A stretch of DNA of 64,000 bases from Limnoperna fortunei. Its lineage: Eukaryota; Mollusca; Bivalvia; Mytilida; Modiolidae. The stretch covers positions 80,923,756-80,987,755 of the forward strand of contig OX104112.1 of the NCBI GenBank assembly GCA_944474755.1. Direction: 5' to 3'. Each line of letters opens with the position of its first letter. The stretch's first letter is position 1. Below the pieces are notes generated by a model. The model was given only the letters and a program-made list of their open reading frames with translations. It was not told where the DNA came from and searched no databases. The position numbers were made by a program, and so were the translations under genes. Positions 13,331-25,900 of this stretch are shown here, one piece after another.

Positions 13331-14654
13331 ATACACAAATTAAGGGTATAACCACATTTTGTATATTTGAAAACAAAAAATAACACTTCCATTTTCATTT
13401 TTTATTCACAAATTAGTTTGAATGTTTTGCTAAGAGGCTTGAAGAGACTTAATTCCAATACAGAAATTTAGTATATATTCTTACTATATTATAGTTTATT
13501 CTTGTGTCGGTCTAGATAATAAAAATGTCTATAAATGACTTTAATTGTGTCGGATTTGTAATAATGTATGTTCTGTCAAATTTTGACTGAATAAACGGTT
13601 AAAAGGACTAAGACCAACAAATGTGTCTATAATAGACACGGTAAAAGTTATAGCCACTCAATCTTTGCGGTCATTTACAGACATTTCTGCAGTCTGCGAT
13701 CGACAAAATTAGCCAGTTAATGTAGCCAGTAGTGGTAAATTTTTTTTTGTAAAAATGTAAAGCACTCTATCGTTTCAAAGTACTAAATTATTTATATGTT
13801 TTATAGGCATGTCATTTCCTCGTGTAGATAAGATTGGTCAGCTGAGCTTGATGCTTAAGTCAATATTTTCTTCTTGAAACCAATTGCACAACACATATTT
13901 GAATGTAAATCGTGAAGACGGTGACAATGAAACTTAAGTTATGCTGTAGTTCATTAAAAAAGCGCTGTAACTCTATTGATGCTCACATTTATTGGAATTT
14001 AAGCAATATTACGGAAAACCGACACAATATGGAAATAAATCGACAACATAATGCACAGAATTGAGGCCAATTTAGCAAGGATAACATTGATTTCACAAAT
14101 AATAAATATTTATGATGCTTGAATATGCTTGTAAAATGTTTTAGTATACTGTCTGACAATTATATTATTAAAAAACCAATACCGATGGAGTTAAAGACAA
14201 ACCAGTTCTAATTTGACTTTTTAGGAAAGTTACAACAAAAAAGAAAATTATGAAAAGGAAAAGCTATCCCTTAAGAATAAAAGATAATGTAGATTTTTAA
14301 GTATACACAATATTAAACTAAAAGCACTAAAACGTTTACCAAGCCAATAGTGTTTGTCCATGAGTTCGCAAAATTAGTCTTTTTCAAATTTAAAGTTACA
14401 GAAAAGGATATTACTTTTAAAGTGATAAAATAGGCACAAAAACTATACTACCAACTTTCTTAGACCTAAATAAAACATAAGACAGAGTAATACAAATATA
14501 TATGTTAAAGACTTCATTCTATTTCAATCACTTAGATTTAGCTAAAACAGATAATGAGAATTGTACAACAAACAAATAAAACTATCTAAAGATGAAATAA
14601 TAACATCTAGTGTTAGACTGTATTAACGTTCTGAATTCGAATCTTTTTATTAAC

Positions 14655-14915
14655 TATTGTGTTTGAATGGTGTTTTAACGACAATTGCAGCAATTTTCCA
14701 GCTATATCATGGCGTTCAGTTTTTATTGCGGGAGGAAGCCGGAGAACCCGGAGAGAACACCGGACCTTCGGTAGGAAAACTGGCAATCCTTGTCAATTAA
14801 GATTAGAGTCGAATACACCCTGCCTGCAGTGAGAATCGAACCCGCAATCTCTGTTGACAGACCACGTGATCAATAGTAGACGAACTACCTTAACCACTCG
14901 GCCACCAAGGCTTCT
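14655..14915 (-). mobile_element. Full-length tRNA-derived SINE
   Basis: Read on the minus strand it begins with a tRNA-like 'TGGCCGAGTGGTTAAGGTAG' (A box) and 'GGGTTCGATTCTCACTGC' (B box). The shared body 'CTTAATTGACAAGGATTGCC' and 'GAACGCCATGATATAGCTG' follows, with a 3' part ending near 'CATTCAAACACAA'. This is the best-preserved copy in the window and defines the family: a tRNA-derived head with an internal RNA polymerase III promoter and an unrelated body. Confidence 0.85.
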
Positions 14916-15824
14916 ATTAATTATTATGCATTTGTTTTTTCAAGTTAAATCCCATTTACCTCTCAACAAGTTGATTTATTATTCTTTGTGACATAAAGAA
15001 AGAACAATTCATTGTATGGCAGTATGCAATACATCAATGCCCGTTTTCATGTGTTTGAATAAATCCAAACAAGTGGTAATGACGGAACACGGCGCATGGT
15101 CGAAATAGCGTTATAAGCATACTACCAGAGTATTATAAAACCAAGTCATGTTTCTTTCGGCTTTATGTGTAAAGTACATACGCAGAGATTGCCAGTTGGT
15201 AAAGTCTTGAAAGTCGAACATCCTACCAAATGCAGTAAATTTTTTATGAGAAATTTAACGTTGTGAAAGAATTACCTTATTTTATCAAGAACGCAAACAA
15301 TCGAACTATGCCCGTAGCAATAAGTGACAGTTAGGGTAATTAACTATAATAGCATGTAATAATTATTTATAAAGTAGTGCTTACACGTATCAAGACTGAA
15401 GACATTAATTTATTTTCAAATTAAAAGTATTTACTGAACCATGCAGATTACCATATAAAACCTCAAAAATCCATTTCGAAATAAATAACTTCTATGGATG
15501 TTGACACTAGAGGTTTTAAGAGAAGAGGTGAATAACTGATTTGAAACGAGGTGAGTATAAAAATATACAGATTGTGTAGATTAACATACATAAAACTCTA
15601 ATATGATACAAAAAAGTAAAGTACTAGTAATCGAACTTCAGTGGCTGGAATTGTTTTTGACGACTATTTCAAAGCTAAATTTATTAAAGTTTTACAAAGT
15701 ATATTTTAATAGACCAAATAAAAAGAGATAAACACAATACATAATACATACTTTTCAAACCAAAGTCATAAATTGACTGTCACAAAATAAGAGTTGTATT
15801 TGTAAATGTTCTATGAGCCAAATC

Positions 15825-15950
15825 CTGTGGAAACCATAGTGAACAAGCGGTTCGGATGTAATGTCCGGGTACCCCGGCTTCCTTCCATTATAATAACTGG
15901 ACGCCATGAAAGCTAAATTTGCCGAAAGCGTCATTGCGAATGGCGATGAA
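15825..15950 (+). mobile_element. Truncated SINE
   Basis: Only the 3' half is present: 'GTCCGGGTACCCCGGCTTCC', 'AACTGGACGCCATGAAAGC' and 'GCCGAAAGCGTCATTGC'. The tRNA-like head is lost. Confidence 0.6.
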
Positions 15951-16724
15951 TATAGATAATTTTAAATAAAGGTTAATTTTTAGTTTTGTTCGCTTTTAAA
16001 AAATCTTTCCTCAAAATAGATTACGAAATATTATAATTTTCGTAAGTTAAACAATATAGTTTAAAAATAGGAATTAAATGATGTCAGATTGTAATCCAAG
16101 TGAAGTTGTGTTTCGCGTTTGCCTTAACACGTGGAGGCACTTTTTGTGGAATGTAAAGGTGTTTACTTGCGTGGAAATGTAATGAACTTTTACATAATTT
16201 TATCGGTTATCTTATGGTATTGTAATAAGCATGAATATGATACGCACATCGAGCTTTCGTCAAATAGACAAATAAATCATAATGGTTTCTACTCTTTGGT
16301 TATATAAGTTAAAGCTACATACTATAGCTACATATAAACAAATGAGGGTAATGGATAATAAAGTAATTAAGATGTCGACCTCTTTTACCATACGACGCCG
16401 AAAAATTGATCAAGGTAATGGAAGTGATAGTCATTGCCAATGTATCAGTAGCCGTTCATGTCACAATAGTGATATTTACACCAGCTTGCTTTTTTCTATC
16501 TCGATTCTTGTTAGAAACATCTCGAAACCGATCGTGACACGAGTAAATTTTCAGCCCATTCATTACTATACGACAAATCCATATGATATTTTCTCTGTGC
16601 AGCGAGCTTGTTCACAAATAATTAAGACAAAACAGAAAAATTGAAAGAAAATTTACATAAAACAATAACAAATGAAAAGAATCAGTATTAATTCTGATTG
16701 ACAACTAGAAATATTACTAATGTA

Positions 16725-16727
16725 AAT

Positions 16728-16814
<87 letters not shown>

Positions 16815-16817
16815 TTT
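16725..16817. repeat. (ATTT)n microsatellite
   Basis: An uninterrupted TTTA/ATTT tetranucleotide run of about 93 bases (roughly 23 units), flanked by 'TGTAAATT' and 'CGCGTC'. Confidence 0.97.
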
Positions 16818-17487
16818 CGCGTCTAGTGCGGTAACTTTTATAACGTTGATATCTTTTGTGAAATTTTCTATTAATTTATTTACCCTTCGCTTAGCAGATA
16901 TTTCACATGCCTGGACAGGTTAAACGATATAACATGATTTGACTATTTTTCCGACATAGTCGGTATATTTTCGAATTGTGATCTCTGAACTAAAAGACGC
17001 TAATCCATTGTAACTGATTGTTGAAGATAAACCTGCATTATGATCATACAAAACTGAATTTAGTTATGTTATACTCTAAAAAGCATCCCTCAGTTGCATT
17101 TCCCAATTATTATGTCACCAGATTGGTGTTTTATAAAAATTTGGTAGTCATAATTAAGATATAGAAAATGATTTTTATGCCAAAGAAAGCTATTTAGAAC
17201 TGACATAAAATAAATACATGATAAACCATATGTCGTCTAATTTAAAAAAAAAGAATATAAATAGATTCTGTTTCGAAATTTTAAAACGGTAAATAACTTT
17301 GTTTTCGAGTTAATATATACGCAAGAAATTTAAAAAAAACCTCATTACTCTGAGATATATATGAAAGGTTTGTAATGTATTAGTAGTTAACATTCAGGTC
17401 TTAAACTTCTGAAATAACTGTCATTGGGGATATTGAAATATATTTATTGTTAGCTCTATGATTTTTAAAGCGTCCATCGTCATTCAG

Positions 17488-17595
17488 GTGCAGACAAGCG
17501 ATATAGCTCTAATTGAAAAGTTAAAAACTTGTTTGAAAAATCCAATGAATACAAAACGTATATGGGAAGAATGCTGCAACCTTCTTAAATTATAG
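17488..17595 (+). CDS. Orphan terminal-exon-like segment, unknown gene
   Basis: After an acceptor 'TCGTCATTCAG' an open frame of 35 codons ends in TAG. It begins VQTSDIALIEKLKTC and ends RIWEECCNLLKL, and it is Lys- and Cys-containing and amphipathic, with composition unlike the surrounding AT-rich noise. I do not recognise the family. No matching upstream exon was found within 4 kb, so it may be a remnant or the last exon of a gene with very long introns. Confidence 0.25.
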   Translation: MQTSDIALIEKLKTCLKNPMNTKRIWEECCNLLKL

Positions 17596-19649
17596 CCTAT
17601 TATTATTTCATTGGATATAGTTCGTAGCATTTTAATTATTTGCTTTCTCCCTTCATTAATGAAGAAAAACGTTAATGTTTTTTGTCTCTTTCATTTCATA
17701 CATTTTTAAACGCTTTTTGTTATTGTTGTTTGTTCAGTTTTTGTTCTAAAAGTTAAATGCGATAATACTTGTTACGCCTTATAAACCGTGAATTTAATTA
17801 ACCAAAATAGCTGACGATTTTAATGGTAAAACAGTGCTGGTAATAATAAATTTATACTAGGATATATATCTGTGGTTCTTGGTAAGTAAAGATTTTAGTC
17901 TAATTTCTTTTAGCAGGAAAAATACAGAGACAAATCAATAAAACAAAATACTGATGTCATTGAATGCACAGTCAGTCACTGATAAAGCAGATTTGAATTT
18001 TTTTTTACATATTTTATGGATTAATATTATTGTCACCACTAAAACACTATTAACAATGAACTTTTATACGTCTTACATAATTAAATAGTCCAATGTAAAT
18101 AAATGATTATAGTCTTCTTCTGTTACATTAAACAATATTCCATTTTTGTTTCCCTTTCATATTATTATTCTTTAAATCAGTTATTTAGCTTGTTAGAGTT
18201 TATTTCAGAACAACAAACACAGTAATATGTTTTTGACTAAGCCTGCAAGAAAGTAAAACAAATCATACTGATTACAAGGAAATAAGAATGTCAAGAAATA
18301 TTTTTATCATGTTACAGCATGATAATTGTATCCCTTTTAATATAACAACTATGGCAAGAGATATGTATAGGGTATTTTAAAAGTAGTAAACTGTAGGTAT
18401 CAACGTAAGAAGAAAGCTTTATAGGTCTAACTAGATGTCTACGGCAGGATGTTATCTGAGGTCGATAGTGGTACATTACTTCAGTTTTTATTAAATTTTT
18501 AGTTTGGAGTTGGAAAATATGCAAAAATCATACTTTTTCTGATATTATTAGTAGAGTAATTCATATCTGGTACGGTCAGAGCAGTACCAGACTTATCGAT
18601 TCCTTTGCCTAAGATAGGTTTGATAAGGCAATAATTTGAACCATCTTCTTTTCAGGTAAAACAATAAAAAAAGTTAGTTAGCTCTTACGTTAACAGGTGA
18701 CGTCGGATATTTATCATAGTAACATTAAACAGTAAGTTGTAATGTCATGTTTGTAAAAAAGAAAACGGAAATAATATAATTGGCAACAATGGTAATCATT
18801 ATTACTAGCATCATATGTGCGATTAATTTATTGGTGTGCATGCTCTCTATATTTCCCACAATACTAAAATACATGTCAAATTTTCCCTAAATGCAATATT
18901 TTACTCGCTTTTTTGGAACACGTAACGAATATTATAAAAGTTAATGGATTTAAACTTTTATTGTAGCTTCAATGTATTTCGTCTTGGTAAAAAACTTTTA
19001 GGTATGCATTAAAATATAGTCAAACAGAGGTCGTGGTCCTGTTTTTTTTCAAATAAAAATATGTGTAAAATTTTTCGTAGATCCAAATGAAATGGAAATG
19101 TGGTAAATATATATAATTTGTGTATTGCATTAACAATTTTATGATAAATTGATCAGGTTTAAAAAATAATTGATCAAAATCAACTGAAAATCGGACAAAT
19201 TATTTGCATTTTCAGCTTTACTTGAAAAAATCTGACACTAACAGAACATATACTTTCTTATTTAAATGTATTTTGTATGAGCAAAACATTGGTAAAATAA
19301 TGTCATCCATCTTGATTTTACATAATTTTGTTTACAATGAAGCTGCCATATAAAGCAAAATGGGCATACTTGCAGACTCGGAGTTTTTTGAAACCTATAT
19401 TATTTTCAAAATAAAAGACAAACGGTATCAAGCCCAAATTATAGTAATATAAAATTGCCCTCCCCGTGTCAGGGTTTTACTAAAATAACAAGATGACACT
19501 CAAGCATTAAATACATATATCTTTTCCACAAAAATGACACTTTCTTTTGAGCTTTAAAACTTTATTGCATTTAGATGTGAGTGTACTGGAACTTGACCAT
19601 ACTCCTTTATTAAGACATTTCAACACGGACATTTAAAATCATCTACTGT

Positions 19650-19872
19650 TGATCACGTGGTCTGTCAACACTGATGTTACAGACCCGATTTTTCTTGCGG
19701 ACCAGGCGTGCTCTACTGAAATCTAATTGAAAGTATGCCAGTTTTCCTATCGAAGGTCGGGAGTTTTCTCTGGGTACTCCTGCTTTCTACCCCAATAACA
19801 TTGAACGCCAAAATATTGCTAACAGAATTGCAGGAATTTGCGTTGAAAAGCATTCATACAAACAAAACGCAG
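19650..19872 (+). mobile_element. SINE directly upstream of the synthetase first coding exon
   Basis: A diverged copy with 'CACGTGGTCTGTCAACACTG', 'CCAGTTTTCCTATCGAAGG', 'TCTCTGGGTACTCC' and a 3' part ending 'CATTCATACAAACAAAACGC'. Its tail ends about 55 bp before the ATG at 19927. An 'AATGCAG' at 19904-19910 between them could be a 3' splice site for a 5'-UTR exon, which would place the SINE at the end of a 5' intron. Confidence 0.75.
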
Positions 19873-19926
19873 AAGATTCTTTAGAGACAAATGTTACTGT
19901 TTGAATGCAGGTCATACCGGAGAGAA

Positions 19927-22900
19927 ATGGCATTAGAAGGAAAGAAATTAAAAGCAATTGGAGAAAGAGTAAAAGAATTCGCAGAACTAAACGGTAAGAA
20001 ATAAAGTTTACTTTAATGAATAAATATACTGTAAAAACAAAGTCACAATAGTGCGTATTAGCTGATAATACTGCATAGTGATTTGCTGTGATTTGTTGTG
20101 TCGGATTGTCATTAAGTTAATGGATAATAATAAGTTGTATTTATTATTCAATTTTTTCAAATTATTTACTTTCAATATTTTATTTGTGTTTAGTTGTTTA
20201 CTGATAAAACAATTAACAAAAAAATTATGTTGGAATAATTATTTATGATGTATGAATATCACTTACCACAAGAGAAGCATTTCATATTTATATCATGTGT
20301 ATTGTCATAAAATTGTGTCCTAATTTGGAATTTTTAAAGCAAGAACTGCTCTTTGACATATTACTGTAAATAAAAACAATTAGAAAAGACATGTTTGAAA
20401 TTTACATAAAATTAGTTGTTCGGTAGCATAAAACTTTTTTATGCAGTTTGTTTTGCTTTTGTTTTAGGTATTTTGATTAGACCTGTTGAATCTCCGTCAT
20501 CATCTGAGTTACTTCATCATGGCCCATTTACATTATTTCCAAGCATTATTCCACGAAAAATCTTTTCTCAAGCTAAAGATGCACAGAAAGATTTTAATTT
20601 ACTCATGCACAGAGTTGCTAACGATCATGATTTTCTTTTTGAAAGTTTAAAAAAGTAAGTCTCTGCACTGACAAATCAGCATACTAGTATAGCATTCTTT
20701 ATATATAAAACATTGATATAGAATGATATCAAGTGTAATTTACAATAGGTTTAGTTCCATATGAACATATATAAAGCGACCTTACTATGAAAACTAGCTA
20801 CAATAATGTAGCTCCTTTTTTTATGGACGGCCAAAACTATTGTAGCTATATGAAAACATGCTTTGTGGTATGATTTTTAAAGTCTCGGCTTTGTATCAGT
20901 TTGGATTTCTACAGTGCTTTCAAGAAAACATTTGGTGTGTCTCCTCTCGGAGACCAAGCTTTGATTAAGAATTCTAATATGACGTGCGTAAAAACCCCAT
21001 CCGATCATAAACGATTAACACTCTTTATAGCGACGTTAAAGTAATATTTGTTTTATGTAATTTAATGACATCAACATTGTGTCTTAATTGACTGACCTGT
21101 CCTGCAACTCACAGCTTGCGTTGCTGATAAAAATGTAGAAATATGACCTATTAGTATGCAGATAATTTACTGAGGGTACGTGTATAAACTAATTTCTACC
21201 ACGGGTTACCCTTTTTGTCCACATTTTACCTTTTCGCGAACGCTTAGGTTAAAATATTCGGCATAAAGAGTCATCCCGTGGTAAAGTGCCCGGATGAATT
21301 ACTTTCTTAATTAGTTACCTATACATATTTATTGTCTGACTCCTACAGAGGTTCTCAACAAGTACATCAAAGATCATGTATGTTTAAGTTTTAAATCTTC
21401 ACACATATATGTTGTCTATCTTAACGTGTATTTAATTCAATTTTTAAAGGTCTCAGTTGCTACGTTGTCTATGTTGTTAGTTGTATCTATCTTCTTATTG
21501 TTAACTGGCTTCACAACATTAGAGTTGTGAGTCCCACTTTGATTCCAACCTTAATTGACAAGGATGTCAGTTTGTTGTTGATAAGAAGTAACGTTGGTCA
21601 TCATACATATTACATGAAGACATATGCGGTGCTATTTTAAAATAAAGTGAAACTTATAATGATATGTTAAATTTTCAAAATATACTGTTTTTTTCTGAAA
21701 ATGTTACTTGATTAGCTGTTGAAAATAGAGAAAACATATGTTCTTTTGGTGTTGCTAGAGTTTGGTGTTTTAAAAAATTCCTCTCACGACATTGTTTTTG
21801 TAGTGTTATCAAAGCAGATGATTTTACAAAGAAATTGTGGGACATCTATGAAATTGTCCGGAAGGAAGGAAATTATCAGGTATAAAGGGTCAAAAGAAAG
21901 CTACCAACCGGTACACTTATTAAGTATAGGATCTACAAACATGACGATACAGCGTAAATAAAGAATAATATTCAAGTCTAGAAGATTATGCAAAGATAAA
22001 ATGACGGTGTTTTTGTCAAAATTATAGACACAGACTGACCAACAAATGGCCTTAGTCATTGAGTGTCAATAAAAATAAATAACGTCAATAAGTCATAAAA
22101 TATTAATTGATCTTGAATTTTCTCACTTTAACTGAACTTTAACATATATATATTGCCTTGACCATCAGGTACCAGAAGATGAGCTTTTACATGGATTGTC
22201 ACACCGCAATTTGTATCGTTGCATAATCTTCTAGACTTGTATATATTTTATTATAATATAATATTTCATAATATATGTGATAATGGCAGGAATAAAATTT
22301 TAATGAAAATATTATATTTATCAGAAACATATAGAAATCACACAGAAAAATATAAATTTTGCAGTCAAATATTCTTTATGAGCTAAATATAAATAATTGA
22401 ACAAACCTTTCTATTGCATGATTAGCAATAAATTTCCGGGTACATATAAACATCAGATAACAATTAAAATCTACCATATTACCTTGTGTCAATCAATCAA
22501 TAACATGTTACAAGAAATAAAAAAGCCTTAATTTTAATAGTGAGTAATATTGTGTTTATTATTATATAATATTTATAATAATTTAAAGGTATTCTTTACA
22601 TTCAGCCTTTATGCCTAGGATTATTTAGAAATGATTATATGATGGACACTCAAGGCAGAGAAATAACAGACCTGGATACATTACAGTTAAAACAGATAGA
22701 ATTTAATATGATAGCTGTTGCTTTTGCTGGATTGTCATCGCAGATGCGAGACGTTCACAGGTAATAACACACATATAACATTATGATTAATGTCCTCACT
22801 GCACAGGTGATAACGCATATATAACACGGACATAACTTTACAATCACTATCCTCAATGAACAGGTTATAACGCATTTATAATATCGCGAATAATGTCCTC

Positions 22901-25900
22901 ACTGAAATGAAATAACAAAGGTATACCATAACGATTTCTATCCTCACTAAACGGATAATAACGCAGATACAAAACCTCACGATTACTATCCTCACTAAAC
23001 AGGTAATAACGCAGACATAACTTCACGCTTAACATCCTCAGTGAAGATGTAATAGCACAGATACAGCATTATGTGGTGTGCAGTGTTTAAATTCTGTCAA
23101 TGTTATGGCCAAACTTGTGTGAGAGTTTAGATGTATCCATAAATGTGCAAGGTGGTAAATCAACTAAATTGTGTCGTTTCATAACTGAAACCCAATTTAA
23201 TCAACATATGATCTTCGTTGGTTTTTAATGCAATACACAAAATAACAAGAGCAATGAAAATCTATTGAGAGTAAAATATAACAGTTATTATCGCTTACTT
23301 CCTTTAAAAAATAAAACAATACAGAAAATATTTTCATAATAGACGGTGCATTTTCACATTTTTTAATCCTTACTATTAATATCAAGTTGATATTACGTAA
23401 TACCGAATAATTTTCTGAAACCATAGTTACTCATTCTTGTGCATTACACATGCTATTTTATTTTAAAGCATTTTAAATATGAATTATACGACTGTAGAAC
23501 TTTAAAAAAAATTGTTTCTTAATTTTTCAGATATTCTCTTTCTCAAGCAGATATTGAGTTTGATGAAGAAAAAGTATGTTATATTTCAAGTATTAGAAAA
23601 AATTGCAGATGTGTCTTGCACATCTATTACAGGAATATATGTTTTAGGTAGGGTTAAGATTTAAGGGTTGAGTAAAACAGGTTTTCATAGATTTTGCCAT
23701 AAACACTTTATAGAGCTGTTTATAAACTAACTGTACTGGTTTACACTAAGAAGCTAAGAGTTTATGTCATATTCCAAAATGTCTTGTTGCACAAAAAAAC
23801 CTAAGTAAACAACCGGTAGTCAAATAACATAGGTGTCAATCTGAAAGGTAAAAAACAGTTTCAATTCAGATTTTTGCTATTAGTTCAATGGATATATTTT
23901 AATATTTGTATGACCTTAGTAAAGCATAACAAATGAATGTTAGCGTTAAATAAAACTAAAAAAATGACATTAAATGTGTAGAAGAGTTATTATCATAGGA
24001 TTAAACATTCTTTGTTTTTAATAAAAAATCATGGTTGTTACTTTTTATTTTGAGAAATGGCGAGAAAAAGAGCTAGACGACCTGGGTAAATACCCAGGAA
24101 AACTTCTAAATGGACAAACTTATTACCTACCTATGAAGGTTAAACTTTGATAGTGTCAGAGCCCTTTTCTGCAAGTTTACACTTGGCTAGGAATGAGTGA
24201 TCTATTAATAAATCAACTAGACCTGTCTGCTGTAATTTGCATAAAATATTCTGAAAAAGGCAGACAAAAAAAGAATTTCACTTTTACCTCCAGAAATTAC
24301 GGGCAGTTAAACTAAACAAAAAACCCAGGGAAGTACTCAATATTGTTCTTAGTAATAGTTTATCTTCAAAAACAAAAATTCCAGAAACGTGAATAGATCT
24401 AGCAATTGCTGAACTTTATCCAGAGATAAAGGATGGTACAAAAGCCTTATCTTTAAAAGGCTTAAAAAAATTTGTTATCTGCCAAAAAAGGGGTTTTGAG
24501 ACGATCAATTTGTTTTGTATTGGAGTAAAAATGAACAATGGCCCATGTGGTGTGTGGTAGATGGCTCTAGCAGACTTCTGGAAACGTTGTATCGGCCATG
24601 TAAGAGCAATCAGAATTGTATAACAGTCTGTACTTCTAGAAAAAGCTTAAAGTTGGAACAGTTTCTATTCCTTTACAAAACTAAAGAATATATCTGAGCA
24701 AAGTAGAAATATAGAATAAGAGTGTTCTCTGCTTCTATTCTAAAAATAATTCACTACATTTGTATTGCCTATGTGAATACAAAAGGCTGAACATGAATGA
24801 TTTTTAAAGTGTTTTTAGGGCCATTAAAATTTCCCTCATCTCTTAAGAACGAATAAAAACTACGAGGCACTGACAAAACGTTTGAGCTATTTGACGTGGA
24901 AATACATGTTTGCTGAAGTACATTAAAGTAAGAAATGGGGTCCGGATTGACCTGTTGGACTTCATCTTGAAATAAGGAACAACAACTAAAACTAATTCAG
25001 AACCGAAAAATCTAGAAAAGTCCTTATCTTCCCCTTCTTTTTGAGACCAAAAACAAAATGAACAGGACGTCATTTATACCATCTGAAATCTGGCAAGTTT
25101 TTTTCTAATATCAGTACTGCTACAGCTGATGCCGCAAAATGCTCAGCAATCTCAATAACAGAGGACAACATACTGTTTGTTTTCCTACCATGATTGCAAA
25201 GTCTTGAGAAAGATAATATAATTGATAAACTATAATAAAATAAGATAATACATTTAATATTGAAAATATTAAAATTTTGAACAATGCAGATCTTTAATCA
25301 ATATAAATAAATACTTTAAACCTGTATCCAGACTACCAGATCAAGTCATAAAACCTGACAGAGCCATGGTTCGGCACGAAAAAGAAAGAGAAAAATCGCA
25401 CAGGCCCGTTTTAATAGTATAAGTTTTTTCTTAAGAACTCTGGTCCAGAGATAAATAGTTTCCTTTGCATTAACAGTAGACTCGGTAACTGAAAAATCGA
25501 ATAAAGAATCCTCATTCTGGGATAAGCTTCTTTATATAAATGATTATCCTCAACAACAAATGAAGCGGAAATAACTAAAATTGCAGTAAAACTCTTAAAC
25601 AGCAGAAACCCTTGTTTTCAAAAGAGAAATATAAACGCCAGTTGGAAAAGACTAGAAAGCGGCACTTACTACATGTACATTGTTAATAATAGCATATGTG
25701 TAACTTTATGTTCCTCCGAAAACCTAAGTTATTAAGCCTGAATTAACTACGAACCCTTTTTATAACAAAAGAGATATCAGGTGCTACGTTTATCCAAAAA
25801 TTCAGACATGTTTTGATTGTTAATATAAAGATAACCGGAACTTAAGCTAATAATATATAATAAATGTAATAATATAACATTATAAATCCTAAAAACGCAG

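Larger units (their letters stand above)
12600..19650. other. Long non-coding stretch between pseudogene and synthetase
   Basis: AT-rich sequence with no gene I can support. It holds SINE copies at 14655-14915 and 15825-15950, a long (ATTT)n tract at 16725-16817, a MITE core near 13.2 kb, and isolated exon-like segments at 13676-13877 and 17488-17595 that I cannot attach to a gene. An open frame of 120 codons at 16282-16644 shows no recognisable domain. Confidence 0.5.

Noticed and set aside
14820..14915. A genuine tRNA gene on the minus strand
   Set aside because: A and B boxes are present but the acceptor stem does not pair and the sequence continues into the SINE body found at other sites.
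16282..16644. 120-codon ORF on the plus strand
   Set aside because: No domain, no splice context, composition typical of AT-rich noise; the alternative frame with a hydrophobic stretch is interrupted.
24000..25100. Transposase or other gene in synthetase intron 5
   Set aside because: Short open frames on both strands but no motif could be named; too decayed to call.
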